NCBI GenBank assembly: GCA_963580285.1
Contig: OY757011.1
Span: 710,501-774,500 of the forward strand
Source of the DNA: Lucinisca nassula
Taxonomy: Eukaryota; Mollusca; Bivalvia; Lucinida; Lucinidae
DNA: 64,000 nt
Direction of reading: 5' to 3'
Of the stretch, positions 51,389 to 62,068 are shown piece by piece. Position numbers and translations under genes: made by a program. The notes under the pieces were generated by a model. The model made no database searches and had not been told where the DNA came from. It worked only from the letters and a program-made list of their open reading frames with translations. Each line of letters begins with the position of its first letter. Position 1 is the first letter of the stretch.

Positions 51389-51452
51389 GGTTTGCCCGTT
51401 GTCCGTTGTGTTAACTGCCTGTTGGAAGAATTCGGGATCTGATTGTTTCAGT

Positions 51453-51770
51453 TCCTGTTCCGGCCCCCACCAATCGGGGCTTGAAGAAATAGATGGGTTG
51501 CATGATGCTTCCACGCAGAGCAGAAACCGATCGCTCAAGAGTACTGGTAAACCACTTAGAGGATCTAAGCCTGCCCAGGCAAAGCGGTGCAAGTCGAACC
51601 GTCCATGCTTATAAATCCTGTTGGTTTAATTTGGCGACAAAGCTTGAGATGTCATTTCATCTCAGTGTCGGGTAAAATGCGCACAAATTTGAAGCAACTT
51701 CTCCAAAATGGCCTACACAGTGTTGACGGGGACGTTAAACCTCAAATCAAACAAACAAACAAACAATTCC
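51453..51770 (+). mobile_element. SINE-like element (family B), second member of inverted pair
   Basis: CGGCCCCCACCAATCGGGGC to GACGTTAAACCTCAAATC and (CAAA)n. It is separated from the reverse copy by 64 bases, so a transcript could fold into a ~300-bp hairpin. Confidence 0.85.
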
Positions 51771-51834
51771 TGATCAGATCTCTTTTAAATTTTATATTTT
51801 TATATCTCTCTAGATGTAGCATTTTTAGAAAAAA

Positions 51835-51965
51835 AATCTTTGGTTGTGGGTGCTCGTTAGAACCGCCTCTGTTACACGTAGTACCCATAATCTATGTTTT
51901 GGGACAACAATAAGATACGAATACCCAAAATAAAACAATTTTCTCTATAAACAGCTAGATTGAGG
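51835..51965. mobile_element. Decayed foldback MITE, partial
   Basis: GGTTGTGGGTGCTCGTTAGAAC followed by a broken centre and a partial arm. Confidence 0.6.
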
Positions 51966-51967
51966 CT

Positions 51968-52240
51968 GCATTACGATAACACACCCGTGCGACATAATAC
52001 ATTTTCCACACCTCCAAAATGGCTACTTTTCTGATGAAATTCCATGATAATTTTCTTATTTATACTGCAAACATAGGTTGTGGGTGCTCGTTAGAACCGC
52101 CTCATTGAGGCGGTTCTAACGAGTACCCACAACCTATGTATTGGAGCAGAAATAAGAAAAATAATGTATAGCCCCTTAAACCCCAGTTTTCTCTATATAA
52201 AGTGGGGTTTAGGGGGGTTTCCATTTCACGGACTTGTCGA
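51968..52240. mobile_element. Foldback MITE, type 2
   Basis: TGCATTACGATAACACACCCG to CACGGACTTGTCGACCTGATG. Perfect centre GAACCGCCTCATTGAGGCGGTTC. Confidence 0.85.
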
Positions 52241-52282
52241 CCTGATGAAATAATCACCTGGAGACGGTAAGCAACAAGCCTT

Positions 52283-52660
52283 TTTAAAAATAGAAGTGAA
52301 AACAATGAACAGGAATCGATAAATTAACTAACCCACACCACGCATCACAGACACCAAAGGGTGGATAAACCCAAATATTATATAACTAGACCCTAATGGA
52401 AACATTAATAGCCGAAAGCCGAAAGGACAGTTACTTTCCCACAAAATGGCCAATTGGATATCCAAACATAAAAAAATATAAGCGATAAACACACTCACAG
52501 ACAAAACATAACAAAAATAAACAGCGACAGAAGAACCCCCATGGAACGGGCAGTTAAAAGTATCCCAATGGGAGACATAAATAAACCCACGCGGCCGCAA
52601 TCTTTGCCCTTGATTCCGTCACGCTTTAGACAAATACTTTGTTCAGTCCGCATGAAGGAA
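52283..52660 (-). mobile_element. PLE 3' tail fragment
   Basis: Minus-strand tail with CCACCACGCATCACAGACACC and GTTCAGTCCGCATGAAGG blocks. Confidence 0.8.
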
Positions 52661-52694
52661 TATGGTATGTATATATAGTGTATGTGTGGTAGTT

Positions 52695-52832
52695 CTCGCA
52701 GTAAGGTCGAGAATTGCGGCCGCGTAAAATCAATTTAAGCCCCGCCCCGATTGAAACCCTTTTCACTGAGGTTCACCGATGCGTGCTATGGGTTAATTGT
52801 ATCGATTCATGATCATTGCATTCACTTCTATC
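52695..52832 (+). mobile_element. PLE 3' tail fragment with internal deletion
   Basis: GAATTGCGGCCGCGTAAAATC, then directly the terminal block GGGTTAATTGTATCG. The middle of the tail is deleted. Confidence 0.75.
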
Positions 52833-52852
52833 TTGTTTGCATATGGTTACAA

Positions 52853-53125
52853 TTTTATAGAACATTTTACGTCTCCGCAGCTGGTGTCAAGAAAATTTAT
52901 GCCGGCCGTAAAATGTACCCTTGCCCTTCATCATTATGTGGGTTTTATTTTCTAATCCTTTGGGATCGTTTATTCCACAGCGTAATTTTGAAAATATACG
53001 AAGATCACTGAGCCGAAACGTGCAAGTCTTGCCCCAGAAAAATACACTCGACAGCGTTCAGTTCTTTTTTGTAGTCCTTGCTTCAAGATGATAACCTTTT
53101 AATAGAACATTCAAACTCGTCCAGC
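52853..53125 (+). mobile_element. Hammerhead-family repeat, tandem monomer-plus, ribozyme deleted
   Basis: TTTTATAGAACATTTTACGTC at the left recurs as TTTTAATAGAACATTCAAACTCG at about 53096. Between them are CGCAGCTGGTGTC, GCCGGCCGTAAAATG and a ribozyme remnant (CACTGAGCCGAAACGTGC) in which most of the CTGATGA box and one strand of stem II are deleted. Confidence 0.65.
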
Positions 53126-53627
53126 AGTTGATATTAATTATTAACACATTAAACCACCTCCACAAAAGATCACCCATTTGGCACGCCGTGTGCTATATAT
53201 TTCATGACCGTAGTATTGATGCGAAAAGTAGCCTCATTGTTCAAAATATAGTGCATCTGTCAGTGTATTACTTTTTTATTCTTTAAGCCCCTGTTTTGTT
53301 TTCTTAACGTTAGATATGTATGTCCACGGCATTATATATTCTAGATCTAATCATTTTGTAGTTGAATATTACTTTCCTGGGGTAAACTAAACATAATACT
53401 AACACGTATTCCTTGAGTGTTCAACTAAGTTGCAATTATAAGCATATTCAGCTAGACCAGTTGCGGAAGTGTTTTCAAAGATACACGTTATTTAGAAAGA
53501 CATTATATCGCTAACATTGAAAATGTTTTCAATAACGTATAATACGGATATCCCTGCTTTTAAAGTTTTTTTATTGAGAGTGTCTGTTGCGCGCATTCAA
53601 GTCATTATCATGACGACAAACTCAAAC
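53126..53627. other. No recognisable feature
   Basis: AT-rich with no shared repeats. Confidence 0.4.
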
Positions 53628-53826
53628 ATCACGAAAACACGTCTATATAATTTTGACCCAGTTGAACCCCACTTTTATATTGTAAAACTGGGGTTTACAG
53701 AGGTAAACCTTATTTTTCCTATCTCTGCTTTAAAACATAGATTGTGGTTGCTCGTTAGAACCGCCTCGATGAGGCGGTTCTAACGAGTGCCCACAATCTA
53801 CTCGTTAGAACCGTCTCGATGAGGCC
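53628..53826. mobile_element. Foldback MITE, type 1, right arm lost
   Basis: CATCACGAAAACACGTCTATAT start and an intact centre followed by a second partial centre (ACTCGTTAGAACCGTCTCGATGAGG). The right arm is missing. Confidence 0.8.
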
Positions 53827-53852
53827 TGATTCCACTTTGATCCCATACACAA

Positions 53853-54145
53853 AATAGAAGTAAAGGCAATGAACTGGAATCGATACATTTAGTGTATAGC
53901 TCCAATTAGAGACAACAAAGGGAAAGAAACACAAACACGAAATAACTAGACCCGCAGGGAAACATCAATAGCGGAAAGCCAAAAAGGACAGTGACTTTCC
54001 CACAAAATGGCTAATAGGCTACCCAAAATAAAATAATATAAGCGACACAAACACCCAAAGACAAACCATAACAAAAATAAACCACAACAGAAGGACCGCC
54101 TTGTAACGGTCAGCGGAAACGAATCCCACTGGGCGGCTTTCTTTG
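53853..54145 (-). mobile_element. PLE 3' tail fragment
   Basis: AATAGAAGTAAAGGCAATGAAC to GCGGAAACGAATCCCACTGG. Confidence 0.8.
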
Positions 54146-55102
54146 TGTCTGTAGAGACACCCTAACTCAACGATTTAATGAGAAAATCTCCATATGTTGC
54201 CCTTCTTATTCTAAAGTTACGGTCCTCCATTTTTGTTTAACTGCAGCTTTGCAGTGAATACAAGTCGACTTTTGACTTGAGGGGTGACCACATAAAATCA
54301 GCAACAATTTCTCTGATTTTGCAGATATAATTATAAAACGCATATCATTTTAGTTCCTTAAAACTATCCTTTTCTCACATTGAATGAAACATGGGTATAT
54401 ATCCAATGGGATCATGCCTGTTATTTAGACTTTAACTAAAAGCTTTGTCAAAAAGTAATAAAACCCAGCACCTGCAGTATTTAGTGCAATGCTACCGTAT
54501 ATGATATTCTTCGTGTTTCCGTCGTTATGATTCTGCTGCAGAATGTAGGATCACCTGTGTTGAAAAGGAAATCCAGACTAACCGAAAAACAAAGATTATA
54601 TCAAAACAAAAACTATGTGCAACAAATTTAAGTTTTTAAGCATGCAACATGCAACATACAAATTGCATAGTGCAAATTGTTTTAAAATGTATTTCGACCA
54701 GTTTCGTTAGAATTCAATAAAACGCCGGCATTAGGACTGGCCAACAAAGCATATCAATTGAATAATAAACAAAGGAAGAACTGATCTGACCTTTAAGACA
54801 TTAATTCAACTGTAATTACGTTAGGTTTTATATCTTGCACAAAGTAACTTTGGGCGATATTACTTCGTTTGGAACATATTAGCCGCCACTGAGGCGACAT
54901 ATAAATATAGGCGATAAAACTCCTCCAATCTCACAGCTGTCTCAGTATGATGTTATTCTGGAAAATTTATCTGACAAATAAGATGTACATCAGAGGATAT
55001 AATAAAATAGATACAATAAATGTGTACGTGACACTGGTTTAAAGCGTGATTGGCTCTTGCTTTTGCCAGTATAACAGGAAAAATACGAGAGGAGTCCAGG
55101 AA
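54146..55102. other. No recognisable feature
   Basis: About 950 bases with no shared repeat, family motif or long frame. Confidence 0.45.
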
Positions 55103-55300
55103 AGTAGAAGTAAAACAAAGATCAGGAATCGATACAATTAACTTACTCCACCCATCAAAGACACCAAAGGGAAAGAAACACAAACATTAAGCGACCAGAC
55201 CATAATGGAAACCTAAACAAAGGAAGGCCATAAGGACAGTTACTTTCCCACAAAATGGCCATATGGCCATCCAAAATAAACAGACACAAGTGATACATTC
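55103..55300 (-). mobile_element. Naiad 3' tail, young subfamily, 5'-truncated
   Basis: AAGTAGAAGTAAAACAAAGATC to AACAGACACAAGTGATACA. Confidence 0.85.
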
Positions 55301-55689
55301 AAGCATCAATAACGTCAAGGCGGTTCACACAGTAAACATATACACTGAAGAAGCACAGTACTATATATTTTTGTCTCACTTATAACAGTTGGCTATTAAA
55401 TAATTAGGAGCTGACATAAGTAACAACAACGTACCAAAAGGTACATAGCATGAAACTAAAATACTTAGGCGAGGTCCTACATAAGATTTGTGTGTTTAAA
55501 CATGGACATCTCAACTGCAAAACATATTACAAAACGTACAGACTAAACTAGGATCAGGAGGAGAGGGGTTAATGTTAGCATTTGACACTCCGTTATGAAT
55601 AGTCTATGAATGTCAAGCGTGCATAATAAATCCGAGAAAGCCACTATGGAGTACAGCACAGTACCAAAGCTTACGGAGTTAACAAGATT
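55301..55689. other. No recognisable feature
   Basis: Nothing supportable. Confidence 0.4.
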
Positions 55690-55870
55690 TTACTGGGCCA
55701 GACTAGCTAGTTTCGTCCAGTTAGGCCTTATCACTAACCGTCATATGTTTCCAAAGTCCGCAGTGTAATCAATGATCCAAAAGAACTAGAAATATAACCC
55801 ACACTATGATGAAGGGCAAGGAGACTTTTTATGGCCGCCACACATTCCCTTAACCTCAGCTATATAAAGA
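55690..55870 (-). mobile_element. Hammerhead-family repeat, decayed ribozyme
   Basis: Minus strand at 55695-55740: GTGATAA in place of CTGATGA, intact stem II (GGCC/GGAC), GAAA and CTAGCTAG. The body has GTAATCAATGATCCAAAAGAAC and GACTTTTTATGGCCGCCACAC. Confidence 0.7.
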
Positions 55871-56142
55871 TACAGCTAGGACTTGTAAGCAGGCCTGACA
55901 GTAGATCAAATGTATACAGAGATCTAATATTAAAAAGATTAATTTTGAGATGTTTTTAATTCTGTAATTGTTTTGCAGTGACCAGACTGACATACAGAAA
56001 TTAAGTAATCAAAATTTCCGTCTCCTAATGGACATACATCTACGTTTCTTAGAAATGGAAACTCGTTTGGATAAAATGCACCACATAACGAAAATAAGCC
56101 TACATACATTGTAAATTTTACCGCCGAAAACGTAAACATTTC
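55871..56142. other. No recognisable feature
   Basis: Nothing supportable. Confidence 0.35.
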
Positions 56143-56357
56143 AGGTGAAAAATTATGACATATTTCTTTTTTTTTCTGCTCAAAATACAGATTGTGGGTG
56201 CATGTTAGAACCGCCTTGATGACGTAGTTCTAACGACTACCCACAATCTATCTTTTACATTAAAAAGAAAAACAAGGTTTAGCCCCTGAAAGGCCCTGTT
56301 TTATTATATATAATAGGGTTCAAGGGCGTCAGAATATAGACATGTTTTCATAACCAT
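56143..56357. mobile_element. Foldback MITE, type 1, diverged
   Basis: GATTGTGGGTGCATGTTAGAAC, a damaged centre and GTTCTAACGACTACCCACAATC; right end TATAGACATGTTTTCATAACC. Confidence 0.75.
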
Positions 56358-56717
56358 GGCATTTTTATTCATACAGAAAACATCGATATACATATTTGTC
56401 TGAGTCTTAACCTTTTCAGGCCTATTTAGGCCCATCACAATGTATTTGTATTCGTTTTATAGATGTCTGTCAGTAGGTTTGGAACCATAACGGGAATAAA
56501 TAATATTTGAAACAGAACAAAGGTTTCTCTGGAAAAGCTGCGATTACTGTGAAAGCACCATCTCAAACCTCCAAAAGAAGAGACAGTGTAAGTGGCAACA
56601 ATGTGCACTTAAGAACATAATACTTAAACCAACACACAAAACCAATAAACACGTACAAATAAGATGAATAACCGGCCATTACCGGTAGTTCAATTATAAC
56701 TTTTTATTTATAGGTTT
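56358..56717. other. No recognisable feature
   Basis: Nothing supportable. Confidence 0.35.
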
Positions 56718-56945
56718 AAGTTTGCTATGGTTTGTCTTTGACTGGGTGTATCGCTTATATATTTTTGATTTGGATAGCCAATTGGCCATTTTGTGGGAGA
56801 GTAACTATCCTTTTGGCTTTTCGATATTCGTATATCCAATTCGGCTAATGTTATTTCATGTTTGCGTTTCATTTTCTTTTGTGTATCTGATGGGAGCGCT
56901 GGGTTAATTGTATCCATTCCTGATCATTGCATTCACTTCTTTTTT
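56718..56945 (+). mobile_element. PLE 3' tail fragment
   Basis: TTTGCTATGGTTTGTCTTTGAC to GATCATTGCATTCACTTC. Confidence 0.8.
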
Positions 56946-57961
56946 TTTAATTAAAACAAAAATCATTTTCGATTGATATGAAAAAAAAACCGCTTCAGAT
57001 GATGACTTTAAGTGGTCTTACGTTATAGTCTTATATGACAGTAAAATATATTAAACATTGCCTTGACAATAACACGAATTACTGGATCAATTTAACATTA
57101 TCATGTATAACCCTACCGCAAGACACAGCTGCTAGATCTTTTATTTTTCTTTTTAGAGTTTTCTTTGTTTCAAAATCCTTGAATATTGCAGAAAACACAG
57201 ACGTAACTAAGTATTTTATACCGCTTTAGATTTTTCGGATGTCAATGAGCAGTAAAAACGAAGGAACACAGCTATCAGCTCAGCGTATAATTTTGTAAAT
57301 CAAATAAAGATGCTTAGTCAGCCAGAAACTATCAATACCGACACCTACTGACTCGTGATAACGGGATATCTTAAACTCATTTATTTATTTACAGGGAAGA
57401 TAGACAATATATCGTGTCTGCAGAAGACGTAAAATATGTCCAGACAGAACAATAGTTTTGCGGTAGTCGTCTGAAAATACAACAAAATGAAGAGTGTCAG
57501 TAATGAAGAGGTCGCCCGTGATCTTGTGGGGAAGAGGGGGCTGGTTTTTTATGCTGTTCGTGATTCGTTTAATTTCTGTTTGTTTTGTATTCCATTGTCT
57601 GCTACATATCCTCTTGGTGCCATGCGTAGGCTGTAATTTTTGATTATGGCCTTCTCTTGGCATCTATTTCTATAATTTTGGTCACTGTAGTTAGTGGGTT
57701 TACGTCTGAGTCTATCCTTTTGCACTCAAATGCTCTACCACCATTTGGACGGTAATATTCTTTAGGCGAATATAAGAAATCACATATCATACGGCGTTAT
57801 TTCTTATGCGTCCTCTTCAATGTTTTCATGAGTATCTGTGCGTTGGTACGTTGTCGCGCATGTGTATTAGAGATCAAAACAAACATAAATGAAAATGATA
57901 TTGATGTCCAAAAACACATTCCGCTTAATTTTTGCACACTCGAAAATTTGGTCGAAGAAGA
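56946..57961. other. Unrecognised DNA with one unexplained frame
   Basis: A 92-codon minus-strand frame (57385-57663, starting MPREGHNQKLQPTHG) has no motif I recognise. No supporting context. The rest shows nothing. Confidence 0.3.
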
Positions 57962-59285
57962 ATAGAAGTGAAGGCAATGGTCAGGAATCGATGCAATAAC
58001 CCACAGCTCCCATCGGAGACACAAAAGGGAAAGAGATACAACCATGAAATAACTAGAACCTAACAGAAACATCGATATCGGAAAGCAAAAACGACAGCTA
58101 CTTTACAAAAATAGCCAAATGGCTATCGAAAGCAAAAACAAAACATATAAGCGATACTCACACTTAAAGATAAACAATAACAAAAATAAACGCAACAGAA
58201 GAACCGTCTTGGAACGGTCAGTAAAAATTATTCCAGTGGGTGGCTAAAATCGATTTTACGCGGCCGCAATCCTCGCCCATACTGCCTTTACGATTTAGAC
58301 AAATAATTTTTTCAGTCCGCATGAAGGCCGCCTAACTCATCAGTGCAACATCTCCGAGAACAGAACAATCAAACAACAACAGAGATTAAACAACGGCGAG
58401 GACTCGGCAGCAAGAAATCACTGAAATGCTGGATCAAAAGATAACCAACAGTTAGACTCCGATGGGCCCGACCATACACAGGGAATCAGACACCAACCAA
58501 CATTACATAAAACTAATTTCTAATTAACAGTTAGACTTTACCCACGAACCGTCATAGAATCTGAGGCCTGGCCCACCGGCGTGCAATTAAAGAGCGGAGC
58601 ATAGCTGTCAATCGCAACTGGGCCAACAACCACGCAGCTTGTCGTATAACATATATGATGTACCCCAACTTTTTATATCGAAGAAAGGTTTTACGAAATT
58701 GGAAGCTGAAGTCATTGCAAACATATATTTTACTGAATTAAAATACTGAGTCACTATAAAATTCGGGTTCCGATTGACCTTGTTGCAGAAGAGATTTAAG
58801 TCGAACATTGAATTTCCCTTTGGTGGTTCTGACTGGAGCCGTGGGATAATTGTATCGTTTCTGATTATTGCCTTCACTTCTATTTTGCTACCGATATCTC
58901 CGACTAAGAAGTTTAGCAGAAGATAATTTATTACGAGTGTTGAAGTTCAATACATGACTAGACACTCTGGCAAATCAAATTAATTGCGAAACATAAACCC
59001 CGCACGGGGAACATCACCACTAACAATGTCAAAATCAAAATCATCGCGTTTGTCATAAATTGTGCAGGAAACTAACCCATTTACAATAGATAGATGTTAA
59101 TAAACAAAAACGCGGCTTCGTTATCAGAAAAATCTGCATTATTTATCTGAAGTTCTGCGGGTAAATTTGACTGATCAAACCATCGAAATAGATATTACCA
59201 TTATCTAATAAATCATCCCAATATATAGAAGTCGAGCTTAAGGCTTCAGTGGTTTCAGATTGGTTTTCAGCGGAGAGAGACATAA
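57962..59285 (-). pseudogene. PLE copy: 3' tail, RT C-terminus, nested plus-strand scrap
   Basis: The tail (57962-58550) is followed by C-terminal RT coding with many breaks. At 58816-58890 a plus-strand terminal tail scrap (TTTCCCTTTGGTGG to GCCTTCACTTC) interrupts it. Coding resumes (TTACGAGTGTTGAAGTTCAATAC) to near the Y-L-D-D region at 59225. Confidence 0.75.
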
Positions 59286-59640
59286 TGAAAAATAGAAGTG
59301 AAGGCAATGATCAGGAATCGATACAATTTATTCACAGCTCCCATCAGAGACACCAAGGGAAAGAAACACAAACATGAAACAACTAGACATTAATGGAAAC
59401 TTTCCCACAAAACGGCCTATTGGCTATCCAAAACAAAATAATATAAGCGATACACACACTCAAAGACAAATCATAACAAAAATAAACCATGAAAGAAGAA
59501 CCGCCTTGAAACGGTAAGGGAAACGAATTCCACTGGTGAAGGGTGGTGGTGGGGGTTAAATCGATTTTACGTGGCCACAATCCTCGCCCTTACTTCCGTC
59601 GCGATTTAGACAAATTATCTTTTCGGTCCGCACGAAGGCC
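59286..59640 (-). mobile_element. PLE 3' tail nested in the PLE above
   Basis: AAATAGAAGTGAAGGCAATG to GTCCGCACGAAGGCC, after which the older coding resumes at AATAAGAACAGATCAGC. Confidence 0.8.
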
Positions 59641-60058
59641 TTTCAAAAAACAATAAGAACAGATCAGCAACAAGAGGAGCGCAAATAAGTCCAGCAGTGA
59701 ACAGTTTAGCACGAGCGTCAAAGTCAAGTCACAAAACAAGACACTCTGGCAAATCGAATTTATTGCATAATATAAACACCATAGTCGCCGTATGAGGAAC
59801 ACCACCACTAAAGAAAAAGAAAAACCCACAATCTCAAAATAAAAATCATCGCTTTTATCATAAATCCTGCAGGAAACAAGTCCATCCAGAATAGATGGAT
59901 GTAAATAAAAAAACGGGGCCTCTGTATCAGAAAAAAACTTGCCCTACCTAACCGCAGTGCCGTGGGGATGGGGTGGGGGTTGTTAAATTTGACCGATCAA
60001 ACCACAAATCAGGCAATGTCAACACTCAAAAAATCATCCAAAAATCTAGAAATCGAGC
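59641..60058 (-). pseudogene. Old PLE coding scraps
   Basis: Two non-contiguous RT pieces: motif B region (CAGATCAGCAACAAGAGGAGCGC) then C-terminal and middle pieces (GCAAATCGAATTTATTGC, AAACGGGGCCTCTG). Order relative to the parent shows rearrangement. Confidence 0.6.
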
Positions 60059-60070
60059 TGCAACAAGGTA

Positions 60071-60932
60071 CGTGCGGTGATCAATAAATTCGAGAACTTT
60101 TGCTATACATTTTTAATATACAACCAATCGCAATAAAATTTATATGGTCGATAGAATTGCACATTACGGACAATGTCATCAAGGTATTACGTTCGTGACA
60201 TCACTAAAATTTTTTAATAACGTCATATTTTCGACGTCAAACTTCACGTTCACCGTTCAGAAATGGCTGACGACGTTGTTGCAGAACAGAGGACTATCAT
60301 TAAATTCTACGTAAAATTAGGGAAGACTATGAGCGAAATCAAAGAGGATCTCCAAAAAGAAGCAGCATTTTCGAAATATTTTATTCATAAATGATGGCAT
60401 CGCTTCTGTGACACAAAAGGAATTGTGTTGAAACACATGGTGCATGCTAAAACTACAGTCAATAGTGAAAACTTAGCACATCCAATTAAATTCCAGCTGC
60501 AGAGAGCTATTTCGAGATAAACGTCCTGAACTTGAAAGGTCGGGGTTCATTTTGCACCAAGACAACGCTCCAGTGCACGTGAGTCAACTTGTGACGTTCA
60601 CCCTCAAGGAACTGGGTATCGAAACTCTACCGCATCCACCGTATAGCCCAGACTTGGCTATCTGTGACTTTTTCCTGTTTCCAAATGCGAATGATCAGCT
60701 GCGTGGAGTAAAATATGAGACGCGAGATGAACTAGGGGCTGCTATAACGGTGGCGCTTAGGGGGGTGTCCCGTTACGGGTTACCTCACGCGTTCGGCACG
60801 TGGATGAACAGATGTCAAAAGTGTATCAAGGTCAAGGGATCCTATGTCGAGAAATAATAAACAGAATTCGTGAGTATCGTTTTTCATTATTAAGTTATAG
60901 CAAAAGTTCTCGAATTTATTGGTCACCCCTCG
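60071..60932 (+). mobile_element. Mariner element with long TIRs, internally deleted
   Basis: 862 bp flanked by TA on both sides. The ends are inverted over about 38 bases: left GTGCGGTGATCAATAAATTC then GAGAACTTTTGCTATA, right its complement with four differences. The N-terminal coding starts MADDVVAEQRTI at 60263 and meets a TGA after F-I-H-K. The middle is deleted and the C-terminal part is at 60552-60857. Too short (full mariners are about 1.3 kb) and broken, so non-autonomous. It sits 12 bases inside a plus-strand PLE, interrupting CAACAAGG|TATCGG. Confidence 0.9.
60552..60857 (+). pseudogene. Mariner transposase C-terminal part
   Basis: M-H-Q-D-N-A-P-V-H-V (second catalytic Asp) and L-P-H-P-P-Y-S-P-D-L-A-I-C-D-F-F-L-F-P, where the final catalytic D of mariner DD34D is the D of P-D-L-A-x-C-D. 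Ends Y-V-E-K before the stop. The first catalytic Asp region is lost in the internal deletion. Confidence 0.9.
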
Positions 60933-60934
60933 TA

Positions 60935-61745
60935 TATCGGAACCCGAATTTTATGGTGACTTAGTATATAAATTCAGAAAAATATATAACCGCAATGACT
61001 TCAGTACCCAATTTCATAAAATCATTCTTCGATATAAGAAAATTGCGTGCAACATACATGTTTAACGACAGACTGCATGCATGGTAGTTAACCCAATCAC
61101 GGTGGAAAACTTTCCTTCCCTCTTTCATTGCACGCCGGTGGGTCAGACTTCAGATTCTATGACGGTTCCAGCGTAAAGGCTTACTGAGAATTAGAGAGAT
61201 CTAATTCAATGTAATGTTGTTTGGTGCCTGATGCTCTCTTTATGGTCGGGCCCATCGGAGTCTAACTGTTAGTTTTCTTTTGCTCAAACATTTCAGTGGT
61301 TTCTTGCTATCCAGACCTCGCCGTTCTTCATCTCTGTGGTTGTTTGATGTTTTGTGTTCACGGAGATGCTGCACTGAGGCCTTCATGCGGACCGAATGAA
61401 TCATTTGTCTAAAAGTAAGGGCCAGGGTTGTGGCCACGTAAAATCGATTTAATCCCCGCGACCCCCCCCCCACCCCTGAGTGGAATTCGTGTCACTGAAC
61501 GTTCCAAGGCGGTTCTTCTGTCGCGGTTGATTTTAGTTATGGTTTGTCTTTGTGTGTTTGTGTCGCTTATTTTATTTTGGATAGCCAATAGGCCATTTTG
61601 TGGGAAAGTAACTGTCCTTTCAACTATTGATATTTTCATTAGGGCCTGAGGTTTCATGTTTGCGTTTCTTTCCCGTTGGTATCTCTGATGGGAGCTGTGG
61701 GTTAATAGCATCGATTCCTGATCATTGCCTCCACTTCTATTTTTC
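60935..61745 (+). pseudogene. PLE copy: RT C-terminus and 3' tail
   Basis: TCGGAACCCGAATTTTATGG to ACGCCGGTGGGTCAGAC (coding, frameshifted), then the tail to GATCATTGCCTCCACTTC. The copy begins at about 60057, before the mariner. A 5'-truncated PLE insertion joined head-to-head with 59641-60058. Confidence 0.8.
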
Positions 61746-62068
61746 AAAGATTCCAGATTGGTTTTCAACGGAAAGGGATACCACGAAGTCTCGTTCATAA
61801 CAAAACAAGAACAGATCAGCCACAAGGGGCGCGCAACCCGCACCATAGTAACACCCACAATCTACCCAAACAACCCGGCACCAAACTTTATGTATATATT
61901 GTAAAGTAGAAAGGTATGAGCTTCACACACATTCTGACATGACCATAAAGCATAACCCCCACGTCCCCCAGAGTGAAAAAGCATCTCCAACATCACATGC
62001 TAAATCATTAAGATTTTTTTAAGACCACGAGGAAGTGTAGTATAAACGGTGGAAAAATCATAATTAGA
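61746..62068 (-). pseudogene. Old PLE RT, host of a young naiad
   Basis: TTCAGATTGG-like (61750), CAGATCAGCCACAAGGGGCGCGC and GAAAAATCATAATTAGACAGTG match RT coding. Interrupted at GACAGTG by the next feature and resuming at 63872. Confidence 0.7.
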
